Positions 14,734 through 21,301 of a stretch of DNA of 24,757 nt are shown here, one piece after another. The DNA is taken from assembly GCA_002320775.1 (NCBI GenBank), contig DCKY01000231.1:18198-42954 (forward strand), in the 5' to 3' direction. Below the pieces are notes generated by a model. It saw nothing but the letters and a program-made list of their open reading frames with translations. It ran no database searches and had not been told where the DNA came from. How positions within the stretch are numbered: the stretch's first letter is position 1; each line of letters begins with the position of its first letter. Origin of the DNA: Planctomycetes bacterium UBA1662. Lineage in GTDB: Bacteria > Planctomycetota > UBA8108. Made by a program: the position numbers and the translations under genes.

Positions 14734-16581
14734 ATGAAGGTCTCTGAAGGTTTCATGCTGCGGGTATTGAATGGAGAATTCAGGGGACGGGTATTCCCGC
14801 TCCAGGATTCGCTGGATATCGGCAGCGGTGGTGATTGCGGGCTCCGGTTGCAGGATGCCTCGGTTTCCTCCAGCCACGCTCGTCTCCAGAGGGAGGGAGA
14901 CGAGGTGGTGATCGAAGACCTCGGCAGCTCTCGAGGAACCTATCTCAACGATCAGTCAGTTGAGCGGGCTCATCTCAAGAAGGGTGATCTTCTCAGGATC
15001 GGGAGGACCCACCTGTCGGTGATTTCCCGGGGAAGAGGGACCCAGGGGGATGGAGCTCCCGGGAATTCTTCAGAGGAGGGGTTGCCTACTGATACGCGTC
15101 TTCTCCAGCGAGCCCGCTCAGCGGAGGCCAGGAAGGTCCAACTTGAAAAGGCCAGGGCGAGGTTAACCAGGGAGAACGAAGAATTACAAGAGAAGCTGGC
15201 TTTTGAGGAGGCGCGTCGCCGGAAGCTTGAGCGGAGGACGGGGGCCCCTGATGGTCTGTCGGAGTCGATAGAAGCGGAGCTCCTTGAGCGGGAGCGAATG
15301 GAGGAGGAGCTTAAGAGTGCACTGGAGATCAGGACCCGTCTCGCGATCCTGCTGAAGGCTGCTCGGAAAAAGATCGCGGATTTCGAGGCGGCCCAGGCGG
15401 TTCCGGGAAAGGTAGACGAGAGCAGGATCCTCGCACTGCAGGAAGAGCTTGATGCGGCTCGCAAGGAACAGAAGGAGGAGGCACGGAGACACCAGCAGGA
15501 ATCGGCTGAAGGGCGGGTTTCTACCGAAGAGCTCAAGCAGGCACGGGCTGAGCTTCGCAGCCTGGGAGAAAGCTGTCGCGAGAGTGAGGCTGCGCGGGAA
15601 GCCCTGGGGAGGACGCTGGCGGCGAAGGAAGCTGAGCTGGCAGAATCCACAGAGGGACACAAGGAGCTGACCCTGGAATTGGAGGCGGCCGAGGAGGAGA
15701 AGACGCTTCTTGAATCAAGCCGGGGCCGGCTTGAAGAGCAGAATGAAGAGACAGTCTCCCTGCGAGTCGAGGTGAGTGAGCTTCGCAAGGAGCTCGCCTT
15801 GCGAGCTGAGGGGATCGAGGCGGAGAAGGGCCTTCTTGCATCAAGCGAGGCCCAGGTTGAAAAACAACGTGAAGAGTCGAAGGTCCTGAGTGCCGAGGTC
15901 CGAGATCTTCAGAGACAGCTTGAGTCGCTGACTGCGGAGAGCGCGCGGGCGGCAGAGGTCTACCGCGGCGAGCTTGAAAACATGGAGACGGATAACCGCA
16001 GGCGCCTCGAGGACAAGAGCGCTGAACTCCGGGAACCCCTGGCGAAGCGAATTGAGGAGCTGGAGGGTTTGAACGCCGGGCTTGCCGCTGAGCTGGAGGC
16101 CAGCCGGGGCCAGTTCCAGGAGCGCGCAGCCGAGTTCGAACAGGGAGCGGTCTCCCGTGCGGAGCTGGAGGAGCGCTGCAGCGAGGCGGAGAGAGAGAAG
16201 AAGCTTCTTGATGGAGAGCTCCTGCGGCAGCGCGAGACTGTCGTCACCCAGGCGGAGTCCCTGGGTGAGCTTGAGAGTAGATTCCAGGAGGTCAGCTCTG
16301 AGCTTTCCCGCCTGGGGCTGGAGCGAGAGGAGAGAGCGGAGAGACTCGAGCGTGAGCTCGATGTCCTTGGGCGGCGTCTCGCCTCCGCCGAGAATAAACG
16401 CCAGGCCCAGGAGGGTCGTTTCGATGGCCTGGAGGATGAGAGGTTGCGCCTTTCAGGAGAGCTGCTGTTGTTGAAGCGATACGCGGATGATGTCAGGCGA
16501 AGGTTGCTCGAGAAGGAGGCCCTCGTCGATGACCTGGAATCCCGCCTGCGTATGAGTACAGCTCCGGGGACGCAGACTTGA
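14734..16581 (+). CDS. FHA-domain protein with long coiled coil
   Basis: The 615-residue product has an N-terminal FHA domain (about 9-97: LDIGSGGDC, VSSSHARL, EDLGSSRGTYLND, LKKGDLLRIG) followed by about 480 residues of Glu/Lys/Arg/Leu-rich heptad sequence, predicted to be a long coiled coil with no signal peptide. FHA domains usually read phosphothreonine. Here the phosphate-contacting Arg of the canonical IGR is Ser (IGS) and the Asn of SxNGT is Arg (SSRGT), so normal phosphopeptide binding is doubtful. It heads the contractile-system gene run, 40 bases before the next gene, and may organise assembly or anchor the particle. A length-setting role like a tape measure is possible but speculative. 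ATG 14734 follows GAGGA; ATG 14755 (after GAAGG) is an alternative that still keeps the whole FHA domain. Confidence 0.8.
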   Translation: MKVSEGFMLRVLNGEFRGRVFPLQDSLDIGSGGDCGLRLQDASVSSSHARLQREGDEVVIEDLGSSRGTYLNDQSVERAHLKKGDLLRIGRTHLSVISRGRGTQGDGAPGNSSEEGLPTDTRLLQRARSAEARKVQLEKARARLTRENEELQEKLAFEEARRRKLERRTGAPDGLSESIEAELLERERMEEELKSALEIRTRLAILLKAARKKIADFEAAQAVPGKVDESRILALQEELDAARKEQKEEARRHQQESAEGRVSTEELKQARAELRSLGESCRESEAAREALGRTLAAKEAELAESTEGHKELTLELEAAEEEKTLLESSRGRLEEQNEETVSLRVEVSELRKELALRAEGIEAEKGLLASSEAQVEKQREESKVLSAEVRDLQRQLESLTAESARAAEVYRGELENMETDNRRRLEDKSAELREPLAKRIEELEGLNAGLAAELEASRGQFQERAAEFEQGAVSRAELEERCSEAEREKKLLDGELLRQRETVVTQAESLGELESRFQEVSSELSRLGLEREERAERLERELDVLGRRLASAENKRQAQEGRFDGLEDERLRLSGELLLLKRYADDVRRRLLEKEALVDDLESRLRMSTAPGTQT

Positions 16582-17084
16582 CGGGACAGAAATCGATGTT
16601 GTTGACAGGACGGACAATAGAATGAGTCTTCTCAGGCGAACCGTAGTGAAGGCGTTTTCCGCTCCCGCGGGCATGAGCCATTCGGCGGTCGAGCCGGGGG
16701 CTCCCAGGGAGCACTCCGAGGCTCTCGGGCGCTTTTTCGGGAGTCTCGGGCGTGCCTTCGAGGCGCGCGGCTGTGAACCGACTCGCGGAGGTCGAGCCGG
16801 AGTCGAGTTTCGTGTCGAGACTCCCGGCGGGGCGGTGTTTTTTCGAAACGGCCTCCATGGCATGGTGAGCGTTCGGAGGCTCGTTGATGAGGAGCGAGGA
16901 GCTGTCGTTGAGCTCCTTGGTGTTCAGCGTCTCAGGGACGAATACATACCCATTCGGAAGGCTGTCGCCGATGAGCCGGGCCGCGTCAACACTCGCGCTC
17001 GCGGCGCGGGGTTCTCCTATACCTCTGTGAACGAGCTGGTTGAGGAATATATGGAAGGCAACTGAGAGGAATTGACGGGACGGG
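16578..17084 (+). repeat. Three copies of TTGACRGGACRGR around the unknown 147-residue gene
   Basis: Near-identical 13-base motifs occur at 16578-16590 (TTGACGGGACAGA), 16602-16614 (TTGACAGGACGGA) and 17072-17084 (TTGACGGGACGGG). Two lie before and one just after the gene at 16622-17065. The first overlaps the stop codon of the FHA gene. They may be regulatory sites or traces of a small insertion. Confidence 0.6.
16622..17065 (+). CDS. Hypothetical protein of the contractile injection gene cluster
   Basis: I do not recognise this 147-residue protein. It is basic at the N-terminus (SLLRRTVVKAF) and has no membrane helix or signal peptide. The middle part (about 60-120) looks like mixed beta/alpha structure (GVEFRVETPGGAVFFRNG, GAVVELLGVQRLRDEYIPI), and the end is acidic (SVNELVEEYMEGN). 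Its ribosome binding site is weak (GGACGGA at 16608-16614), so it may depend on reinitiation from the FHA gene. Its place between the FHA gene and the cap gene argues for a role in the particle (assembly chaperone, adaptor or cap-associated protein), but this is only context. Confidence 0.6.
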   Translation: MSLLRRTVVKAFSAPAGMSHSAVEPGAPREHSEALGRFFGSLGRAFEARGCEPTRGGRAGVEFRVETPGGAVFFRNGLHGMVSVRRLVDEERGAVVELLGVQRLRDEYIPIRKAVADEPGRVNTRARGAGFSYTSVNELVEEYMEGN

Positions 17085-17089
17085 TATTC

Positions 17090-17176
17090 ATGAAGAACTT
17101 GCTGCTGCGATGTGTAAATCCATTTCCCGGGGATTGCCCGGGAGACGCTCAAGGAGCGGGGGAGGAGAGCCGATGA
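17090..17176 (+). CDS. Possible 28-residue small ORF overlapping the start of the DUF4255 gene
   Basis: ATG 17090 opens a 28-residue frame (MKNLLLRCVNPFPGDC onward) whose TGA (17174-17176) overlaps the next start codon in an ATGA, like real gene junctions in this operon. A hairpin CCCGGG (17126-17131, 17137-17142) lies inside it. It has no strong ribosome binding site and no recognised family. It could be a leader peptide or chance. Confidence 0.25.
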   Translation: MKNLLLRCVNPFPGDCPGDAQGAGEESR

Positions 17177-17778
17177 GGCCGGGTGACTTTTACGAGCTCA
17201 GCCGCTACCTGGCACTCCGCCTGGAGGAAGCCATCCAGGGTGGATCCGGAGAGTCGCTGATCCCGGTTTTTCTCGCGCATCCTGTCGACATTCCCAAGGC
17301 CGAATCGGGCCAGGGGCCCCGGGCCGCCCTCTACCTGCACCGGATCATTCCCTCCTCGACCTATCGTGAAGCGGGGGTACGGGTTCAGTCTGCTGCTGAC
17401 CCGGCTCTGCCCGGCAGGGTGCGCAGGAGCGCTCTCTGGCTGGAGCTGCGCTTTGTCTTCATGATCATCGAGGCGACCTCCCGGGAAGAGCTGGGCGCTA
17501 TCGCCGCCGCGATAGAGTTCCTGCATTCCAACGCCCTGCTGTCGGTGGAGGACATGGAGGCCTGCCTTGCCAGGGAGCTTTCCATCGAGCTTGGTGAGCT
17601 GCCGCTCGAGCTTGTTGAGGACGCCGGGCTCTGGCAGGAGCTGGGATTCAGCCGGCATCACCTCGGGGTCAGTTTCAAGGTCACCCTCCCGGCGGTAGCG
17701 CGTCCGGGCGAGGAGGTTGAGAGAGTTGTCGAGAGAGAGATCAGCCTTGAGCAGGTCCTGGAGAAAGAGAGGAAGTGA
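17173..17778 (+). CDS. DUF4255/Pvc16-like tail terminator (cap) protein
   Basis: The 201-residue product matches the DUF4255 N-terminal domain found in Pvc16/Afp16-type proteins, which cap the end of the sheath-tube in contractile injection particles. Visible features are the initial helix (FYELSRYLALRLEEAI), the strand ALYLHRIIPSSTYRE, the WLELRFVFMIIEATSREELGAIAAAIEFLHSN block and the late block LVEDAGLWQELGFSRHHLGVSFKVTL, in the order expected for the family. ATG 17173 is preferred over 17110 because GGAGG (17161-17165) lies seven bases before it. The next gene (sheath-like) begins four bases after the stop. The assignment is good at the domain level; the precise structural role is inferred from the family. 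Confidence 0.75.
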   Translation: MRPGDFYELSRYLALRLEEAIQGGSGESLIPVFLAHPVDIPKAESGQGPRAALYLHRIIPSSTYREAGVRVQSAADPALPGRVRRSALWLELRFVFMIIEATSREELGAIAAAIEFLHSNALLSVEDMEACLARELSIELGELPLELVEDAGLWQELGFSRHHLGVSFKVTLPAVARPGEEVERVVEREISLEQVLEKERK

Positions 17779-17782
17779 ATTG

Positions 17783-18721
17783 ATGTCATCTTCAAAAATA
17801 TTTTCCCCGGGCTGGGTCGGCTGCGGCAAGACAGTGCTGGTGGTCGTTGACGATTCGCTGGAGCAGGGTGAAGGTTCCCCGGCAGGCTCGATGGTGAGAG
17901 AGTTTACCGGTAACGGCGGGGCGGACTACCTGCTCGAGATCGTTTCGGGCTTGGGGGAAGGCGTCCTGGAGCTTGAAGCCATGGAGAAGATCCTGGGGGA
18001 GGATGGCGGTCCCGGGGAGCGTACGGGGCTCTACGAACTGGCCGGGAATGGGGAGGCGGGCACCCTGGTGCTGCCACCGGCAGGCGCCGCGGTGATCCCC
18101 TTGCTGGAGAGGTTTGCTCTGCGGCATCCGCAGATCCTTCTCTGCTGCGAAATTTTCGCTGACCGGGAGGATGCCGGCCTGTTGAGGCCGCTTCCCAACC
18201 TTGCCCTGCTGAGCGGCGTGCCTGTTGATGGCCAGGGAGCCGCCGCCCTCGCCGGACAGCTATGCGCTAGAGATTTCTTTCCGCTGCGGACTCCCACCTC
18301 GATTGAACGCCCAGGGCCCGGCGTTTGCGCCGCCGCCGGAAAGCAGGAGAACAGGCTTTTCGCCCGGCCCGCGCTCTGTTCCCTGGCATCCTGGCGCAGG
18401 TGGCAGGGGCTCTACCGGTCGCTGGATGACGGGTCTCGCTGGGCTGTCTTCGAGTTTGCATCGAAGTCCATGGCCAGGCGTCTCGAACGTGAGCTCAGGG
18501 CTTTTCTCCACAGTCTCGTCATCGATGGGTTCCTGCCCTTCAGAAACGGCTTTGAGCTGGAGGTGAAACTGGAGGGAAGCCAACTCCCAGGGCAAGACGC
18601 TTCTGAGCACAGGCTCTCTGTCGAGGTGAGGACGAGCCTTGATCCCGGGGCGGGAGTTTCGGTGGAGCGGGTGATCAACCCCTCCAGGAGCAAGATAGAG
18701 ATGGAGGGGACGGCGGTCTGA
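17783..18721 (+). CDS. Contractile tail sheath-like protein, short and divergent
   Basis: This 312-residue protein is read as the sheath subunit. The C-terminal domain (about 200-300) follows the sheath pattern: SLASWRRWQGLYRSLDDGSRWAVFEF, then RLERELRAFLHSLVIDGFLP and a final strand with LSVEVRTSLDPGAGVSVERVIN, all of which have counterparts in phage and eCIS sheaths. An upstream block (ERTGLYELAGNGEAGTLVLPPA, 79-100) matches the sheath segment TGL-x-AL...LLCIP. It is shorter than common eCIS sheaths (roughly 350-480 residues), and the N-terminal arm is reduced. During firing the sheath contracts and drives the tube forward. The ribosome binding site is AGAGAGGAAG at 17766-17775. Its stop overlaps the start of the first tube gene, placing it next to its partner. 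The call rests on pattern and synteny. Confidence 0.7.
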   Translation: MSSSKIFSPGWVGCGKTVLVVVDDSLEQGEGSPAGSMVREFTGNGGADYLLEIVSGLGEGVLELEAMEKILGEDGGPGERTGLYELAGNGEAGTLVLPPAGAAVIPLLERFALRHPQILLCCEIFADREDAGLLRPLPNLALLSGVPVDGQGAAALAGQLCARDFFPLRTPTSIERPGPGVCAAAGKQENRLFARPALCSLASWRRWQGLYRSLDDGSRWAVFEFASKSMARRLERELRAFLHSLVIDGFLPFRNGFELEVKLEGSQLPGQDASEHRLSVEVRTSLDPGAGVSVERVINPSRSKIEMEGTAV

Positions 18722-19215
18722 TGATCAGAACTCGTACCGATGATATACAGTCGAGGCTTTCCTTTCCGTTGACACCCAACTGCAATTTCGTGGTTGAAAT
18801 TGATGGACTCGAAGAGGCCGGTCCGGCGGTGGCCGGAGGGTTTCGCGATGTGAGCGGGCTTGTCTCCCGCTCAGAGATTCTCGAATACAGGGTCGGCAAC
18901 CAGTCCGCTCCCATGAAGCTTCCCGGCCGTCCTGTTTACGGCAATATCCTTCTGAGCAGGGGGGTCACCTCTTCGGCGGCGCTCTACCTGTGGAGAAAAC
19001 GCGTTGAGGAGGGTGAGGAGGATCTTCGCAGCGGCTCGATCGTGCTCCTGGATGCCGCGATGAGAGAAAAGGCCCGCTGGAATTTTTACGGAGCCTGGCC
19101 CTGCCGCTACGAGGGACCCCGGTTAGAGTCTTCCGGCGTCGAGCTCAGTGTTGAGACCCTCGAGCTTGTTGTCGAGAAGCTGGAGAGAATTCAGCTCGAG
19201 GAGGCCGACCAATGA
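18721..19215 (+). CDS. Tail tube protein, gp19 family (tube 1)
   Basis: This 164-residue protein is a clear member of the T4 gp19-like/conserved phage tail region family, which stacks as hexameric rings to form the inner tube. The family pattern is visible: NCNFVVEIDGLEEAG, GGFRDVSGLVSRSEILEYRVGN, MKLPGRPVYGNILLSRGVTSS, VLLDAAMREKARWNFYGAWPCRYEGP and ELSVETLELVVEKLER. It overlaps the sheath stop by one base and the second tube gene in an ATGA, so expression is coupled. Compared with Photorhabdus PVC and Afp clusters it corresponds to the Pvc1/Pvc5 group. Confidence 0.87.
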   Translation: MIRTRTDDIQSRLSFPLTPNCNFVVEIDGLEEAGPAVAGGFRDVSGLVSRSEILEYRVGNQSAPMKLPGRPVYGNILLSRGVTSSAALYLWRKRVEEGEEDLRSGSIVLLDAAMREKARWNFYGAWPCRYEGPRLESSGVELSVETLELVVEKLERIQLEEADQ

Positions 19216-19631
19216 GGGTGTTGCTCAAGGAATTGCTGCGAGGCGACCGCTTTGATCTGGAGCTCGATGGCGTTTCGGCCGCGGGCTTTGTCAGCTGCTC
19301 GGGGCTTCAGAGCCGGCGCGAGGTGCTGGAGTACCGGGAGGGAGGTTCCAATAGAGTTGAGCTCTTCGAGGACGGCCCCGGAACCGGCCGGCTGGTTCTC
19401 GAACGGGGCCTGACCTTCGATGCCGAGCTCTGGAGCTGGTACGAGAGCGCCCAGCCTCGCGGTGGGGCGGTCGTATTGCTGGATGAGGATGGAAACGAGA
19501 GCATGCGATGGAATTTCAGCGGCGCGCTCGCAGTCGGCTGGGAGGGACCGCCGCTGGATGCGCGCAATCCTGAGATCGCCCTGGAGAAGCTTGAGATCGC
19601 TTACGAGGGATTAGAATGCAAGAGAACCTGA
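19212..19631 (+). CDS. Second tail tube protein, gp19 family (tube 2/initiator)
   Basis: This 139-residue paralogue of the preceding protein keeps the same blocks in shorter form: RFDLELDGVSAAGFVSCSGLQSRREVLEYREGG, GRLVLERGLTFDAELWSWY, VVLLDEDGNESMRWNFSGALAVGWEGP and EIALEKLEIAYEGL. In related systems the second, diverged tube protein joins the tube to the baseplate hub, and its place just before the Pvc7-like gene fits that role (inference). It starts inside the stop codon of tube 1 and runs 16 bases into the next gene. Confidence 0.8.
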   Translation: MRVLLKELLRGDRFDLELDGVSAAGFVSCSGLQSRREVLEYREGGSNRVELFEDGPGTGRLVLERGLTFDAELWSWYESAQPRGGAVVLLDEDGNESMRWNFSGALAVGWEGPPLDARNPEIALEKLEIAYEGLECKRT

Positions 19632-20029
19632 ACGAGCTGGTCAAGGCGGAGCTGACGCATCTCGACAGCCTGGAGACTGTCACGGTGGATTGGAATCCCA
19701 ACAAGTACTCGGTTTCCAAACATCGAGAGCTTGTCGCTGCCGGCGCTCCGGGAGGGGTCGCCGGCTCCTGCGAAGAGCAGTTTTCAACCAGGCTCTTTCT
19801 CGACTCAACAAGGCGGGCGCCCCGGGAACGAAACCTGCGTGAGATTGCCCAGAAGCTGGAGGGCTGGATGGACCCTGACTCTCCAGGCGCACCGCCGCCG
19901 AAGATTGTTTTTCTCTGGGGTCCCTTTCGATTTACCGGCTATATCGAACGCCTTGATGAAGAGTGGGTGCGCTTCGATCCCGATGGGACCCCGGTGCGGG
20001 GATTTATACGGCTTCAGATGAGAGGTTGA
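19616..20029 (+). CDS. Contractile injection system tube/baseplate protein, Pvc7-like without LysM
   Basis: The 137-residue product matches the N-terminal domain of Pvc7/Afp7-type proteins (the CIS tube protein domain): a start of helical residues, then VDWNPNKYSVSKHREL, then EEQFSTRLFLDSTRR, a helix NLREIAQKLEGWM, and PPKIVFLWGPFRFTGYIERLDEEWVRFDPDGTPVRGFIRLQMR. Typical family members carry a C-terminal LysM domain; this one stops after the first domain. It probably forms part of the hub/tube junction. The start overlaps the second tube gene, with GAGGGA just upstream. The gene ends in a region that can fold into a hairpin before the hub gene. Confidence 0.75.
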   Translation: MQENLNELVKAELTHLDSLETVTVDWNPNKYSVSKHRELVAAGAPGGVAGSCEEQFSTRLFLDSTRRAPRERNLREIAQKLEGWMDPDSPGAPPPKIVFLWGPFRFTGYIERLDEEWVRFDPDGTPVRGFIRLQMRG

Positions 20030-20046
20030 TGGGCGAGCAGCCCATC
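20028..20046 (+). other. Intercistronic hairpin before the hub gene
   Basis: GATGGGC (20028-20034) and GCCCATC (20040-20046) form a perfect 7-bp stem with loop GAGCA, overlapping the upstream stop codon and ending eight bases before the hub ATG at 20055. There is no Shine-Dalgarno sequence between hairpin and start, so translation of the hub may be limited or depend on reinitiation. It lacks a T-run and is not a terminator. Confidence 0.55.
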
Positions 20047-20054
20047 TGTATTCC

Positions 20055-20930
20055 ATGATTGAAATCACCGAATTGCTTCCGGCGACCTCTTCAGGGTTGC
20101 GAGCCCCGGCCCGCGAACTCCTGGCTCCGCCGGCATGCTCCGTTCTGCCGGCAGGGGCGGCGCTTCTTTCCTGCGAGCTGCTGTTGACGGCGGATGGTTC
20201 GGATCGGCTGGAGCTGAGCTTCAGCGCCGACGAGGTCCGGGGCGGCCCCCCGGCGGCCCTGGAAGCCTGCGCCGCGGGTGTGGAGCTTACGCTCGGGCAT
20301 CCCTGCGGAACGCTTTTCCGCGGGAGCCTCCAGGCGAGTGGATTGAGGTGGGATCGTGGAGGAACGGTACTCTTTCTGACCGCCCGCGCCGGCTATCTGC
20401 AGCTCGGAGAATCTTCGGACCCGCACACCTACTACCAGCATTCCGATTCCGAGCTGGCCGAGGCCATCGCCTCTGAGCTCGGCCTGCGCGCCCTGGTGGA
20501 GCCTACGGAGGAGGTCTTTGAACGCGTGGTCCGCCGGGGAGATCGGCTGGATTTCCTGCGTGAGCGAGCCCGGAAGATTGGATTTGAGCTCGCGCTTTTG
20601 CCTGGAGAGCTCTTCTTTTCCTCAAAGCTTCCGCGAGGCGCGGAGCTCTCCGGCCTCCCGGCCGCGAGAGGCGTTCTCAGCCGCGATGAGAGCTTGCTTG
20701 AATTCAGCTTTCGTGAGCTTTCCGGTCTTGGCCGGGGCGGAGATTTCGAGGTCCAGGGAGACCCCGGCTGGCGGCCGCTCCAGGAGTTTGATATCGCGGG
20801 CATGGGCGAGCCGCTCGACGGCCGCTACCGGGTTGCCCGGGCGCGCCATCGCTGGGACCAGCTCGGCTACCGGACCCGGGTGGATTATCTGGAGACCGGC
20901 GTCGATCTCGAATCATGGAGCGAAGAATAA
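20055..20930 (+). CDS. gpD-like baseplate hub protein (phage late control D/VgrG N-terminal type)
   Basis: The 291-residue product is related to the phage gpD / gp27-like part of VgrG and Pvc8. Visible support includes ELLLTADGSDRLELSFSADE, GTLFRGSLQASGLRW, and the block HSDSELAEAIASELGLRALVEPT followed by VVRRGDRLDFLRERARKIGFELAL. That arrangement (DS-x-IA-x-ELGL ... G-D-x-LDFLRERA) is usual in this family. It forms the trimeric hub on which the tube is built. Pvc8 and VgrG continue into a gp5-like OB fold and spike; this protein ends soon after a last beta strand (TRVDYLETGVDL), so it is hub only. It lacks a ribosome binding site and lies after a hairpin. Confidence 0.75.
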   Translation: MIEITELLPATSSGLRAPARELLAPPACSVLPAGAALLSCELLLTADGSDRLELSFSADEVRGGPPAALEACAAGVELTLGHPCGTLFRGSLQASGLRWDRGGTVLFLTARAGYLQLGESSDPHTYYQHSDSELAEAIASELGLRALVEPTEEVFERVVRRGDRLDFLRERARKIGFELALLPGELFFSSKLPRGAELSGLPAARGVLSRDESLLEFSFRELSGLGRGGDFEVQGDPGWRPLQEFDIAGMGEPLDGRYRVARARHRWDQLGYRTRVDYLETGVDLESWSEE

Positions 20931-20932
20931 AG

Positions 20933-21301
20933 ATGGTGGCCAGGGTCGCGGAGGCAGACAGGTTTTTCGAGAATTGCGGAGGCCCGCCCGTGTCCGCCAC
21001 GGCGTTAAAAGAGCGCCTGAGGCTTATTCTCGAGGTTCGTCCCGGCGAGAGAGCCCTGCTCCCTTCCTTCGGCTGCAGGGTCCACGAGCTGCCGGCCATC
21101 GAGACAGAGCATGAGCGCCGGCTCGCCGAGGTTCTGATCGAGGAGGCTCTTCACGACTGGGCTCCCTGGGCGGGCGTTCGCCGGGTCTTGCTGCTGTCGG
21201 TAGAGGAAGAGCAGATCAGCCTGAGGTTGACGGGCAGGCTTCCCGGGATGGAAATCAGTTTTCAAAGGAGCGCAGAGCGGGACACGGTGGAAGGAAGATG
21301 A
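20933..21301 (+). CDS. gp25/GpW-like baseplate wedge protein
   Basis: This is a small lysozyme-related wedge subunit of the contractile baseplate (about 122-128 residues). The family core is clear: ALKERLRLILEVRPGERALLPSFGCRVHELP, the same pattern as IR-x-LL-x-T-x-PGER-x-M-x-PDFG in gp25/Pvc9, then a helix RLAEVLIEEALHDWAPWAGVRRVLLL and a final strand pair. It contributes to the ring that attaches the sheath to the hub. Two in-frame ATGs exist: 20915, inside the hub gene, and 20933, which has GGAG (20918-20921) upstream and is preferred. The stop TGA lies within the ATGATGA that starts the next gene. Confidence 0.8.
   Translation: MVARVAEADRFFENCGGPPVSATALKERLRLILEVRPGERALLPSFGCRVHELPAIETEHERRLAEVLIEEALHDWAPWAGVRRVLLLSVEEEQISLRLTGRLPGMEISFQRSAERDTVEGR

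Noticed and set aside
16602..16607. Perfect TTGACA as a -35 element for an internal promoter before the 147-residue gene
   Set aside because: No -10-like hexamer lies 16-18 bases downstream; the hexamer is better explained as part of the repeated TTGACRGGACRGR motif.
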